Both the position numbers and the translations under genes were made by a program. A DNA stretch of 64,000 nucleotides, taken from assembly GCA_965277855.1 (NCBI GenBank), contig OZ255847.1:2046001-2110000 (forward strand). The letters are read 5' to 3'. This DNA is from Bog-105 sp965277855. GTDB taxonomy: Bacteria; Acidobacteriota; Terriglobia; Bryobacterales; Bryobacteraceae. The notes under the pieces were generated by a model. It was not told the DNA's origin and did not search any database. It saw nothing but the letters and a program-made list of their open reading frames with translations. Of this stretch, positions 1-8,143 are shown in pieces. Numbering within the stretch: the first letter of the stretch is position 1; every line of letters begins with the position of its first letter.

Positions 1-769
<769 letters not shown>

Positions 770-804
770 TACAATCCTCTTAAAGATTTCTCTCGTTACA
801 CACG

Positions 805-846
805 TGAGGCGACCGTGTCTACCTGTTCCGGAGACCGGTCGCCTCA
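805..846 (-). promoter_or_regulatory. Hairpin in the rpsB-tsf intercistronic gap
   Basis: A perfect 10-base inverted repeat (805-814 with 837-846, TGAGGCGACC/GGTCGCCTCA) sits between the rpsB stop and the tsf start. The 22-base loop holds a further short GTCT/AGAC pairing. No T-run follows on the minus strand, so it is not a standard intrinsic terminator. In some bacteria the rpsB-tsf gap holds an attenuator; a partial attenuator or a processing/stability hairpin is the likely role, by inference. Confidence 0.5.
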
Positions 847-883
847 GGCCTTCACCGCCAGCGCGCTCTAGTGCTCGCTTACC

Positions 884-1825
884 CTAGTGCTCACTAACGG
901 TGGTCCCGACCGTTTCTTCTACCGGCGCTTCACTGCCCGGGCCCTTACGTGGTGGAACTGCTTCTTCCTCCACCGCGGAGGATGTCTCCTCTGGCGGAGT
1001 TCCCGTATTCAGACTCTCCGACATCAGCTGTTCCGCATACTTCGGATCGAAGTACTGGGTATATTCTTCCGGCGTTCCCTCCGCGACTCTGTCATCGTCG
1101 CCCTCGCCTATCAGTTTCTCAGCCGCAAAGTCCGTCTCGGTAGCCAGTGACCGGCCCTCGACGACCGCGTCCGCAATCTTCGTCGTAAACAGCCGGATCG
1201 CCCGCAGCGCGTCATCGTTGCCGGGAATCACGTAATCCACTTCATCCGGGTCGCAGTTGGTATCAACCACCGCTACCACTGGAATTCCCAGCCGCCGCGC
1301 TTCTTTCACCGCGATCGCTTCTTTATTCGAATCGATTACAAAGAGCATGTCCGGTAATCCGTTCATGTCCTTGATGCCCGCCAGGTTCTGCTGCAGGTGC
1401 TTGCGCTCGCGCTCGAGACGCCCCACTTCCTTCTTGGCGCGCCCTTCGTACGCCGTCTCCGACGCCATCGCGTCCAGCTCTTTCAATCGCTTGATCGAAC
1501 GCTGCACCGTCGTGATGTTCGTCAGCAGGCCGCCCAGCCAGCGCTGGTTTACGTAATACTGCCCCGCGCGAGTGGCTTCTTCCGCGATCGCTTCCTGCGC
1601 CTGCCGTTTGGTGCCCACAAACAAAACCGTCTTGCCTGCCGCCGCCATTTCGCCTACATACCGCATCGCGTCTTTAAAGAGCTTCAGTGTCTTCTGTAAA
1701 TCCACGATGTAAATGCCGTTACGTTCGCCAAAGATGTACTCTTTCATCTTTGGATTCCAGCGCTTGGTCTGGTGCCCGAAGTGAACGCCAGCTTCGAGCA
1801 ATTCCTTCATTGAAATTGATGGCAA
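884..1825 (-). CDS. rpsB: 30S ribosomal protein S2 with acidic C-terminal tail
   Basis: Small-subunit ribosomal protein S2, needed for S1 docking and initiation. The N-terminus ISMKELLEAGVHFGHQTKRW is diagnostic and the core runs to about residue 225. The start is a TTG at 1825, preceded by a perfect AGGAGG (1830-1835) four bases upstream; this fits the family start better than the ATG five codons later. At 313 residues it is longer than the roughly 240 usual for S2. The extra 80 or so residues are Glu/Pro/Thr/Ser-rich and look disordered. First gene of a probable rpsB-tsf operon. Confidence 0.98.
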   Translation of the reverse strand: MPSISMKELLEAGVHFGHQTKRWNPKMKEYIFGERNGIYIVDLQKTLKLFKDAMRYVGEMAAAGKTVLFVGTKRQAQEAIAEEATRAGQYYVNQRWLGGLLTNITTVQRSIKRLKELDAMASETAYEGRAKKEVGRLERERKHLQQNLAGIKDMNGLPDMLFVIDSNKEAIAVKEARRLGIPVVAVVDTNCDPDEVDYVIPGNDDALRAIRLFTTKIADAVVEGRSLATETDFAAEKLIGEGDDDRVAEGTPEEYTQYFDPKYAEQLMSESLNTGTPPEETSSAVEEEAVPPRKGPGSEAPVEETVGTTVSEH

Positions 1826-1973
1826 CCTGCCTCCTTGAAATGGTTAACGGGCGGCCATTCATAATTCACGCGGCCCAAAGCGGAATTTTGCGTGGTATGA
1901 AATCCGTCCGGTTGGGCGATGGATGGCCGCAAACCACCCGTCGCTGATTCGGCTGAAAAAACGAAAAGAGATA

Positions 1974-2372
1974 CTAGCGCTTAGAAAACTGGAAGCGCTT
2001 GCGAGCGCCTTTTTGGCCGTACTTCTTCCGCTCATGTTCGCGCGCATCGCGCGTCAGAAATCCGAGTTGCTTCAGCTTCCCCCGCAATTCGGTGTTGAAC
2101 TCGATCAAAGCTCTGGCAATCCCAAGACGGGCCGCGCCGGCTTGCCCGGTCACGCCTCCCCCGTCCGCCAGGATCATCACATCGAAGCGGTCCGCGAGTT
2201 CTGCTGCCAGCAAGGGTTGCCGGACGTAGGCGCGGGCCGATTCATTGACGAAATAGTTCTCGAATGGCCGGTGATTGACCGTAATTTGGCCTTTCCCCGG
2301 TCGCAGGAACACACGGGCTGTCGCCGTTTTGCGACGCCCCGTTCCCAACTGTTGTACTAACTTCGCTGGCAT
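1974..2372 (-). CDS. rpsI: 30S ribosomal protein S9
   Basis: Small-subunit ribosomal protein S9, whose basic C-terminal tail reaches the P-site tRNA. The sequence shows GTGRRKTATARVFLRPG near the N-terminus, the GGGVTGQAGAARLGIARAL motif near residues 70-90, and the basic end KKYGQKGARKRFQFSKR. The length of 132 is normal. ATG at 2372 has AAAGGA five bases upstream. It follows rplM by 58 bases, the conserved rplM-rpsI pair, and is probably transcribed from the promoter at 2918-2947. Confidence 0.98.
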   Translation of the reverse strand: MPAKLVQQLGTGRRKTATARVFLRPGKGQITVNHRPFENYFVNESARAYVRQPLLAAELADRFDVMILADGGGVTGQAGAARLGIARALIEFNTELRGKLKQLGFLTRDAREHERKKYGQKGARKRFQFSKR

Positions 2373-2430
2373 TTATCCTTTCAACAAACCAGGCCCCCCT
2401 GCACCGCATGCAGTCCTCGGGTCCGGAACG

Positions 2431-2877
2431 CTACGATCCTTTCTTCTCCGAAATCTTCATCAACACCGGCTTTTGCGCCTGATGCGGGTGATTGTCGCCC
2501 GCATACACGTTCAACTTGCGATACATCTGCTTACCGAGTTTGGTCTTCGGCAGCATGCCTGAAATGGCCAGCTCCAGCATCCGCTCGGGCCGCGTCTCGC
2601 GCATTTTGCGCGCCCCCGTCTCAATCAAACCGCCCGGATAACCCGTGTGGCGACGATACAGCTTCTGGTTCTCTTTGCCCCCGGTCAACTTCACTTTGGC
2701 GGCATTGATAATGACTACATGATCCCCGGTATCGATAGAGGGGGCATAAATCGGCTTGTGCTTCCCCATTAAAAGCATTGCGGCGCGACTCGCCAACCTA
2801 CCCAGGACGGCGTCATTCGCGTCGATCACGTGCCAGGCACGGGTGATGGCGTGCTGGGACGGAAACTCGGTACGCAT
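2431..2877 (-). CDS. rplM: 50S ribosomal protein L13
   Basis: Large-subunit protein L13, an early assembly protein that binds 23S rRNA. Diagnostic segments include WHVIDANDAVLGRLAS near residue 16, LMGKHKPIY near 36, GDHVVIINAAKVKLTGGK near 50-68 and the MLPKTKLGKQMYRKLNVY block near 108-125. The length of 148 is typical. Lead gene of rplM-rpsI; a good sigma-70 promoter lies 40-70 bases upstream. Confidence 0.98.
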   Translation of the reverse strand: MRTEFPSQHAITRAWHVIDANDAVLGRLASRAAMLLMGKHKPIYAPSIDTGDHVVIINAAKVKLTGGKENQKLYRRHTGYPGGLIETGARKMRETRPERMLELAISGMLPKTKLGKQMYRKLNVYAGDNHPHQAQKPVLMKISEKKGS

Positions 2878-2917
2878 GGACAGACTTCTTCTCTCCGCTC
2901 GAAATCTCGAACACTTC

Positions 2918-2947
2918 AGTCTAGCGAATCGGTAATTTAACTGTCAA
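2918..2947 (-). promoter_or_regulatory. Sigma-70-type promoter of rplM-rpsI
   Basis: On the minus strand a perfect -35 box TTGACA (2942-2947) is separated by 18 bases from TAGACT (2918-2923). It sits in the 98-base gap between the kinase gene and rplM, points into rplM and would give a leader of roughly 35 bases. No other gene lies downstream in that direction, so it is the likely operon promoter. Consensus match only; no start site has been measured. Confidence 0.65.
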
Positions 2948-2975
2948 TTTGCAGTGTTTTCTCAGCAGGCCTGAT

Positions 2976-5885
2976 TTAGTGCAGGCTCGCGTATTCCGCC
3001 TTGGCTTGCTGGAAAATCGGGATTTCTGCATCGGCTGCCTTCCAGAGATTTAGAAACTCCTGGTAAGAAGCTTTTGCCTGGTCGCGAAGGCCTGCTGCTA
3101 CGAACGCCCGTGCGAGTTGCAGATGGGCGAGTTCCCCAATGGGATCGCTGATTACAATCCCGCGGTGATTGAGAATCTTCCGAAATTCGGCAGCAGCTTC
3201 CAAGCCGCGATGGGCAGCCAGAAAAGCTTCGCCACGGACGTAGACCGGGTAGAGCGCACCAAAGATGCTGCGGGTTGCGCCCTGTTCACAAGGAACGGCG
3301 GATTGCAGCAGTTCGAGAGCCTTCGCAGGGTCTCCGGCATTGAGAGCGAGGCGTGCGCGGAGGGCAGGCAGGTAGCTGAAGCGGGTGGGAGTGTCTTCCG
3401 GGAAACGGCGTTCGAGGTCGTCGGCGAGAGTTCGCGTCTGCGCAGAATTCCCGGAGAGTGCGAGAGCAAAGGCAGCACCGTATTCGACGTCTCGATTCTT
3501 GGAAAGGGCGAGTCCGGCAGTCGCTCTTTTTCGGGATGCCGATGCATTGCCAAAAAAGGCCTCACGCAATGCCGCTGCGGCCTCCCATTGCGCGGCTCTC
3601 TCGGGTTGGGCGACCTGCAGAGCTTGATCGACGGCGCGCCGCGACATGCTGCGCGCCTGAAGGAGATGTCCCGAGTAGGCCAGGACGAGCGATTCTTTGT
3701 TCGAGATCCAGTTTTCGCCTCCCGATTTTGCCCGGGCGCGGGCTGCGGCGCGATCCATAGCGGCTTGGTCACCTCGCAGAAAGGCGAGATCGTGTTCGAG
3801 CATGAGGAACTCATCGATCTCCAGGCCGCGGGCGGCGGCACGGCTCAGGATCTGGCGGGCTTTGTCCAGGCGGCCGAGATAGGCATTGTTCACGGCGAGA
3901 TTGTAATAGCCGATGGCAAAATCCGGTTCGAGCTCGATCCCTTTGCCGGCTTCGGCGGCGGCCGTTTCGAACTGACCGCTGGCCTTGTTGACCATGCCCG
4001 ACAACAGGTGGTGCGGCCGGGCATCGCGGGGATAGGTTTGGGCCCACGCCTCGGCGGTCTGCCGCGCTTTTTCCAGGTTTCCGGTAACCAGCATTTCGTA
4101 ATTGGCAGAGATGAAGAATCGTTCCCAATCACTGGCATGATCACGCAGTTGCCAGGCGCGGCTGATGCTCGCCCCCGAGAGATCTAACTCATCCAGATCG
4201 GCGTAGATGCGCCCGAGCGAGGCATGCGCCATGGCGAACTCAGGATCGATTTCGGTAGCGCGCCTGAATAGCGGAAGAGCAGACATCGCGCCGCTTGACG
4301 AGTGAACCTTCCAAGCGGCGCTGTAGATTTTCAGGGCTTCGAGCGAGCGAGTGGTGGCCTCCGCGAGCGGAGTAGCGTGTTTTTCAACCGTAGCGAGCGA
4401 TTCACCGGCCCGGGATCTGAATTTGCTGGCGATGCGGGTGAGAGCGCGCAAAACGTCTTCTTTTCCGACAGCTTGCGTTTGCTCTTCATCCACAACATCT
4501 CCGGTGCGGCAGTTCCTGGCGCGCAAGCCCAGGACGTACTGGCCTCCGAGAGCCGCTATCGATCCCTCCAGCACGGCGGCACTCGCGGTTCGCTCGCAGA
4601 TTTGGCGGGCGAGGCTTGGGGTGAGTGCAGCATCGGAATGCTGGCCCATGAACGGCATCAGGTGCTGAATCCGCTGCTCGGAGATGAGACTGAGGAAAGG
4701 CGATTGCTGGAGTTCTACCGCCAGTCCCTGACGTAGCGCCCCGTCGAACATCGGGTCTCCGGTAGTGTTCTTGAAGTCGGCCAGGACGATGGTGTCTTTG
4801 TCGGTGAGCTTGGGCGAGGGCCGAAAATGCCAGTACAGGGCGGCTGTGGAGGCAAGGGCGATGCCTATTGCGGCGGCAATTAAGCGATTTCGAGTTCCGT
4901 GCTTGTTTTGCCGCTCGCTTTGCAGGCGTCGCAAGTCCACGCCGATTTGAGAAGCGTCCTGGTAGCGTTGCTCGCGGTTCGTCTGCAGGCATTTTGCGAT
5001 GATTCTCGTCAGGCCTCGCGGCAAGGCGCCCGGCGCAGCCATTTCGCGCAGCACCAATCCGAAAGAGTACAGATCCGTGCACGCGTCCAGTGGCTCGCCG
5101 CTGGCCTGCTCGGGAGACATATAGGCGGGTGTTCCGCCGTTCAGACCGGCCGAGGATTTGTGAGCGGGCTCGAGCAGTTGCGCTAAACCGAAATCCAAGA
5201 CTTTCGCGGACTGGCGCCGTGTCAAAAAGACATTCGCCGGTTTTACATCGCAGTGAACGATACCGGCGCTGTGAGCGGCTTCCAAAGCATCGACGATTTC
5301 AAGGGCAATGACCAATATCGTGTCGATTGGGATGGGATCGCCGGCGATCGACTGCTTGAGCGTCGACCCCTGCAGATACTCCATGACAAGAAAGGGGCGG
5401 CCGTCGTGTTCGCCGATGTCATGTACAGTGCAGATTGCCGGGTGATTGAGTGCTGAGACGGCCCGCGCTTCTCGCCAGAATCGATCCAAACCGCCGGTAT
5501 CCCAGGCAAATTGCTGCGACAGAAACTTGAGAGCAACAAAACGACCGAGCCGCGAGTCTTCGGCCTTATAGACAACACCCATGCCGCCGCGGCCCAGTTT
5601 CTCGACAATGCGGTAATGCGAGATAACCCGATTAACCGGGAACTCGCAGTCATCCGGTGAGATATTGGTTTGCGAGCGGGCGACAGCGCGTGCGGCCAGT
5701 TCCATGGCCGGATTTTCCAGGAACGTTTGCGCGCGCTCGTCGGCTGCCACGAGCGACAGCACTTCGCGTTCGAGTACCTCGTCGCTTGCGGAGGTCTGCC
5801 GCAGAAACGCGGCGCGTTCTTCCACCGGCAGATCCCAAACCGCCAGCAGAAGGCTATCGACTTGTTTCCATCGTGGAAGGTCCAT
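2976..5885 (-). CDS. Membrane Ser/Thr protein kinase with TPR sensor region (non-RD, shortened C-lobe)
   Basis: Hanks-type Ser/Thr kinase, about 969 residues. An N-terminal helical region (1-85) is followed by the kinase domain (about 91-321) with GRGGMG glycine loop, VALK lysine near 120, HCDVKPAN catalytic loop near 211 and DFG near 231. One membrane helix lies at about 334-353, then a region of the TolB-like kind and TPR-like repeats from about 520 to the end, presumably outside the cytoplasm. Two oddities: HCD replaces HRD, and the stretch between helix F and the distal helices (LREM to LTRIIAKCL) is about 30 residues shorter than usual. ATG 5885 is chosen over the adjoining GTG 5888 because of a GGAG at proper distance. 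It overlaps the ECF sigma gene by 32 bases, so the two are cotranscribed; the sigma factor is the likely substrate. Confidence 0.9.
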   Translation of the reverse strand: MDLPRWKQVDSLLLAVWDLPVEERAAFLRQTSASDEVLEREVLSLVAADERAQTFLENPAMELAARAVARSQTNISPDDCEFPVNRVISHYRIVEKLGRGGMGVVYKAEDSRLGRFVALKFLSQQFAWDTGGLDRFWREARAVSALNHPAICTVHDIGEHDGRPFLVMEYLQGSTLKQSIAGDPIPIDTILVIALEIVDALEAAHSAGIVHCDVKPANVFLTRRQSAKVLDFGLAQLLEPAHKSSAGLNGGTPAYMSPEQASGEPLDACTDLYSFGLVLREMAAPGALPRGLTRIIAKCLQTNREQRYQDASQIGVDLRRLQSERQNKHGTRNRLIAAAIGIALASTAALYWHFRPSPKLTDKDTIVLADFKNTTGDPMFDGALRQGLAVELQQSPFLSLISEQRIQHLMPFMGQHSDAALTPSLARQICERTASAAVLEGSIAALGGQYVLGLRARNCRTGDVVDEEQTQAVGKEDVLRALTRIASKFRSRAGESLATVEKHATPLAEATTRSLEALKIYSAAWKVHSSSGAMSALPLFRRATEIDPEFAMAHASLGRIYADLDELDLSGASISRAWQLRDHASDWERFFISANYEMLVTGNLEKARQTAEAWAQTYPRDARPHHLLSGMVNKASGQFETAAAEAGKGIELEPDFAIGYYNLAVNNAYLGRLDKARQILSRAAARGLEIDEFLMLEHDLAFLRGDQAAMDRAAARARAKSGGENWISNKESLVLAYSGHLLQARSMSRRAVDQALQVAQPERAAQWEAAAALREAFFGNASASRKRATAGLALSKNRDVEYGAAFALALSGNSAQTRTLADDLERRFPEDTPTRFSYLPALRARLALNAGDPAKALELLQSAVPCEQGATRSIFGALYPVYVRGEAFLAAHRGLEAAAEFRKILNHRGIVISDPIGELAHLQLARAFVAAGLRDQAKASYQEFLNLWKAADAEIPIFQQAKAEYASLH

Positions 5886-6486
5886 CACTGGTTTCTCCAG
5901 TCAATTCACGATAGAGCCAGGCCTTGGCCGATCGCCATTCGCGCTTGATCGTGATAGCCGACAGCCGCAACACCTCGGCCGTTTCTTCGACGCTAAGGCC
6001 GCCGAAGAAACGCATTTCGACTATCTGCACTTTGCGGGGATCTACCTGTGCGAGCGCTGTCAGAGCATCGTCCAGGGCGACCAGATTTCCGCTCGGGTCG
6101 ATCGCCTCATCCGCGCCGAGGTTGACCGTTTCGTCCAGAGAGACGTGGCGGACTCCGCCGCCGCGTTTTACATTGTGACGGCGAGCATGATCGACCAGAA
6201 TGCGCCGCATCACCTGCGCAGACACTGCGAAGAAGTGCGCGCGATTCTGCCATTGCATGCTTTTGTAATCGACCAGCCGCATGTACGCCTCGTTGACCAG
6301 GGCGGTGGTTTGCAGGCTGTGACCGGGGCGTTCACGGTTCATGTAGCGGCGCGCCAATCTGTGGAGTTCCTCGTAAACGATGGGCGTAAGTCTGTCTAGC
6401 GCCTGGTGGTCGCCGTCGCTCCAAGCGCGCAACAGCAGACTCACTTCGTCAACACTCGCATCGTCAGGTAGAGCGACCAGTGCCAT
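5854..6486 (-). CDS. ECF RNA polymerase sigma factor linked to Ser/Thr kinase
   Basis: Extracytoplasmic-function sigma factor of 210 residues, of the kind often paired with kinases in Acidobacteria. Region 2 runs about 15-105 (LTPIVYEELHRLARRYM, then LVNEAYMRL and FFAVSAQVMRRILVDHAR). Region 4 runs about 138-195 (VEMRFFGGLSVEETAEVL, then TIKREWRSAKAWL). Where canonical ECF factors carry the acidic DAED before LVQE, this one has QTTA (59-62), so two threonines replace the acidic face used to bind core polymerase. No anti-sigma gene adjoins. It overlaps the downstream kinase gene and is divergent from a PEP-CTERM gene 117 bases away. Confidence 0.92.
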   Translation of the reverse strand: MALVALPDDASVDEVSLLLRAWSDGDHQALDRLTPIVYEELHRLARRYMNRERPGHSLQTTALVNEAYMRLVDYKSMQWQNRAHFFAVSAQVMRRILVDHARRHNVKRGGGVRHVSLDETVNLGADEAIDPSGNLVALDDALTALAQVDPRKVQIVEMRFFGGLSVEETAEVLRLSAITIKREWRSAKAWLYRELTGETSDGPSTMETSR

Positions 6487-6603
6487 CTATTTTCGCCGGA
6501 TCTGATCCTTCCGCACGGCCTCTTGCGCCTATTTGAAACGAGGGAAGATGGGTGAATTGTAAGGCCCCGCCACTCTTCTCCGCGCAACAAAAGGAGGAAA
6601 GCC

Positions 6604-7518
6604 ATGCTTTCGCAACGCGCACTATTGTCTCTCATTTTCATACCCCTCTCCGGGTGCCTCGGTGATTCGGTATACGTAGTCGCCAACAATAATCAATTCG
6701 GCACGCTCAATCTGGCTTCGGGCAGCTTTCATCAAATCGGTCCGAATACGCCGGAGGGCGAGGATGGATTGGCTCCCGAGCCTAGCGGATCTCTGCTGAC
6801 TCTTACCTACTCGGGCAATCTGGATTCGATAAACCCGGCGTCCGGCGTTACCACTGTCATCGGTCCGACAGGCTTGGGCGACTGTACACTGCCAACATCT
6901 CCCTGCGGGTCAAACTCGGCAAACAGTCTAGTTCGATTTGGAAACAACTTTTATGCAACTGACTTAGCTAACAACTTGTACACCGTGAACCCGTCTACGG
7001 CCGCCGCCAAGCTAGTGGGACCGACCGGCATCCCACCTCTGCCGTTTAAGCTGCAGTCCACCAATCCTGACGGAAGCACGAACGTGGTAGATCAGGCGTT
7101 CTTTAGTTCCGGGGGCAAACTATACGCGACATTCGACGCGGCCGCGATAAACTTTTCCACTTCCCAGATCACGCCTGTCATTCCTGACTCGCTGTATCAG
7201 ATTGATCCTTCAACCGGCGTCGCCACTCGGATCGGCCCGACTACCCTCAACCTCAAAGCCGCTGTCGATGTAGGCGGCACGGTTTACGCCTTCGATGCGT
7301 CGAACAGTGAAGTATTAACTCTCGATTTGATGAATGGGAACACTACGTTTTTCAGCAACGTGGATCCTGCCGCCGGGCTGATATCCGGAGCGTCGCCGAC
7401 ACCTGAGCCGAGCACATATGCACTTATCGGACTAGGCTTGGTAGCAGCTGCAGTTTGTAGGCGAAGACGCCTTCCGCCGGCGATTGCGGCGGTGCTCAGT
7501 CGCACAAAGCCGGCATAG
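6604..7518 (+). CDS. PEP-CTERM sorting-signal surface protein
   Basis: Secreted protein of 304 residues with an N-terminal signal (hydrophobic to about residue 20) and a C-terminal PEP-CTERM tripartite signal: PEPSTYALIGLGLVAAAV followed by CRRRR. Such tails are recognised by an exosortase (EpsH family) for processing at the inner membrane; no exosortase gene is in this window. The body contains repeated segments of the form YxIDPSTGxATxIGPTT, suggesting a beta-propeller-like repeat. ATG 6604 follows AAAGGAGG closely. Divergent from the ECF sigma gene, and convergent with the Nudix gene, overlapping its 3' end by 23 bases. The ligand or role is unknown. Confidence 0.85.
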   Translation: MLSQRALLSLIFIPLSGCLGDSVYVVANNNQFGTLNLASGSFHQIGPNTPEGEDGLAPEPSGSLLTLTYSGNLDSINPASGVTTVIGPTGLGDCTLPTSPCGSNSANSLVRFGNNFYATDLANNLYTVNPSTAAAKLVGPTGIPPLPFKLQSTNPDGSTNVVDQAFFSSGGKLYATFDAAAINFSTSQITPVIPDSLYQIDPSTGVATRIGPTTLNLKAAVDVGGTVYAFDASNSEVLTLDLMNGNTTFFSNVDPAAGLISGASPTPEPSTYALIGLGLVAAAVCRRRRLPPAIAAVLSRTKPA

Positions 7519-8143
7519 CCGGGTGGTCGGCGAACTCGAACATGGTTTCCAATTGCGACAGCGTCACCCGGTCTGTCGAGAGGTCTGCGTGGCGAACCTC
7601 TTCCCGGGTAAACCAGCGGGCTCCGGTGGTTTCGGCGGTGTCGTTGAGGAGCGTGCCGCCGGTCGTCTGGCAAAGAATAAAGGCTTTGTAGACGTACTCG
7701 GGCTGCGGTGGATGGTGGTGTTTCCTCTTGTCGAATAAGGCGAGAAGCCGCACGGCTTGGACATTCAGCCCGGTCTCTTCTCTGGTTTCCTTTTCGGCTA
7801 TTTCAAACGGGCTGTAGCCGACATCGGCCCAACCGCCGGGCACGGTCCATTTCCCCTGATCGATTTTCTCTTCCACGAGCAGCATCTGCTTCGATGCATT
7901 GAAGACGACAGATCTGATGTCGACTTTCGGAGTTTGGTATCCGCTCTCCGAGGCAAACACCTTGATGATTTTCTCGAGCGGCTCGTCGGTCAGCTGCTGC
8001 AGCAAGTCGACGCTTAGTCGCCTGAGCTCTTCGTATCGCTCGGAATCGTAGTGATTGGTGGAGTAGGTCAGGCCTGCTTGAGCGAGGGCCTGGATGCGTT
8101 GCGCGGCGAATAGTAAAGCAGCGGATTTCATGCTGACGTTCAA
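7496..8143 (-). CDS. Nudix hydrolase with N-terminal helical domain
   Basis: Nucleoside-diphosphate-X pyrophosphohydrolase of 215 residues. The N-terminal 70 residues (RIQALAQAGLTYS...YDSERYEEL) match the helical domain found on a Nudix subfamily that acts on nucleoside-diphosphate-linked substrates. The Nudix box lies near residues 105-127 (GGWADVGYSPFEIAEKETREE then TGL), with the REXXEE core as RE TR EE. Its ATG overlaps the stop of the upstream esterase gene (ATGA), so the two are translationally coupled. The exact substrate cannot be read from sequence; NADH, ADP-ribose or CDP-choline type compounds are possible. Confidence 0.88.
   Translation of the reverse strand: MNVSMKSAALLFAAQRIQALAQAGLTYSTNHYDSERYEELRRLSVDLLQQLTDEPLEKIIKVFASESGYQTPKVDIRSVVFNASKQMLLVEEKIDQGKWTVPGGWADVGYSPFEIAEKETREETGLNVQAVRLLALFDKRKHHHPPQPEYVYKAFILCQTTGGTLLNDTAETTGARWFTREEVRHADLSTDRVTLSQLETMFEFADHPAMPALCD

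Noticed and set aside
3117..4187. 356-codon frame on the plus strand opposite the first kinase gene
   Set aside because: Antisense to well-formed TPR repeats; the translation has no motif or signal peptide and no ribosome site.
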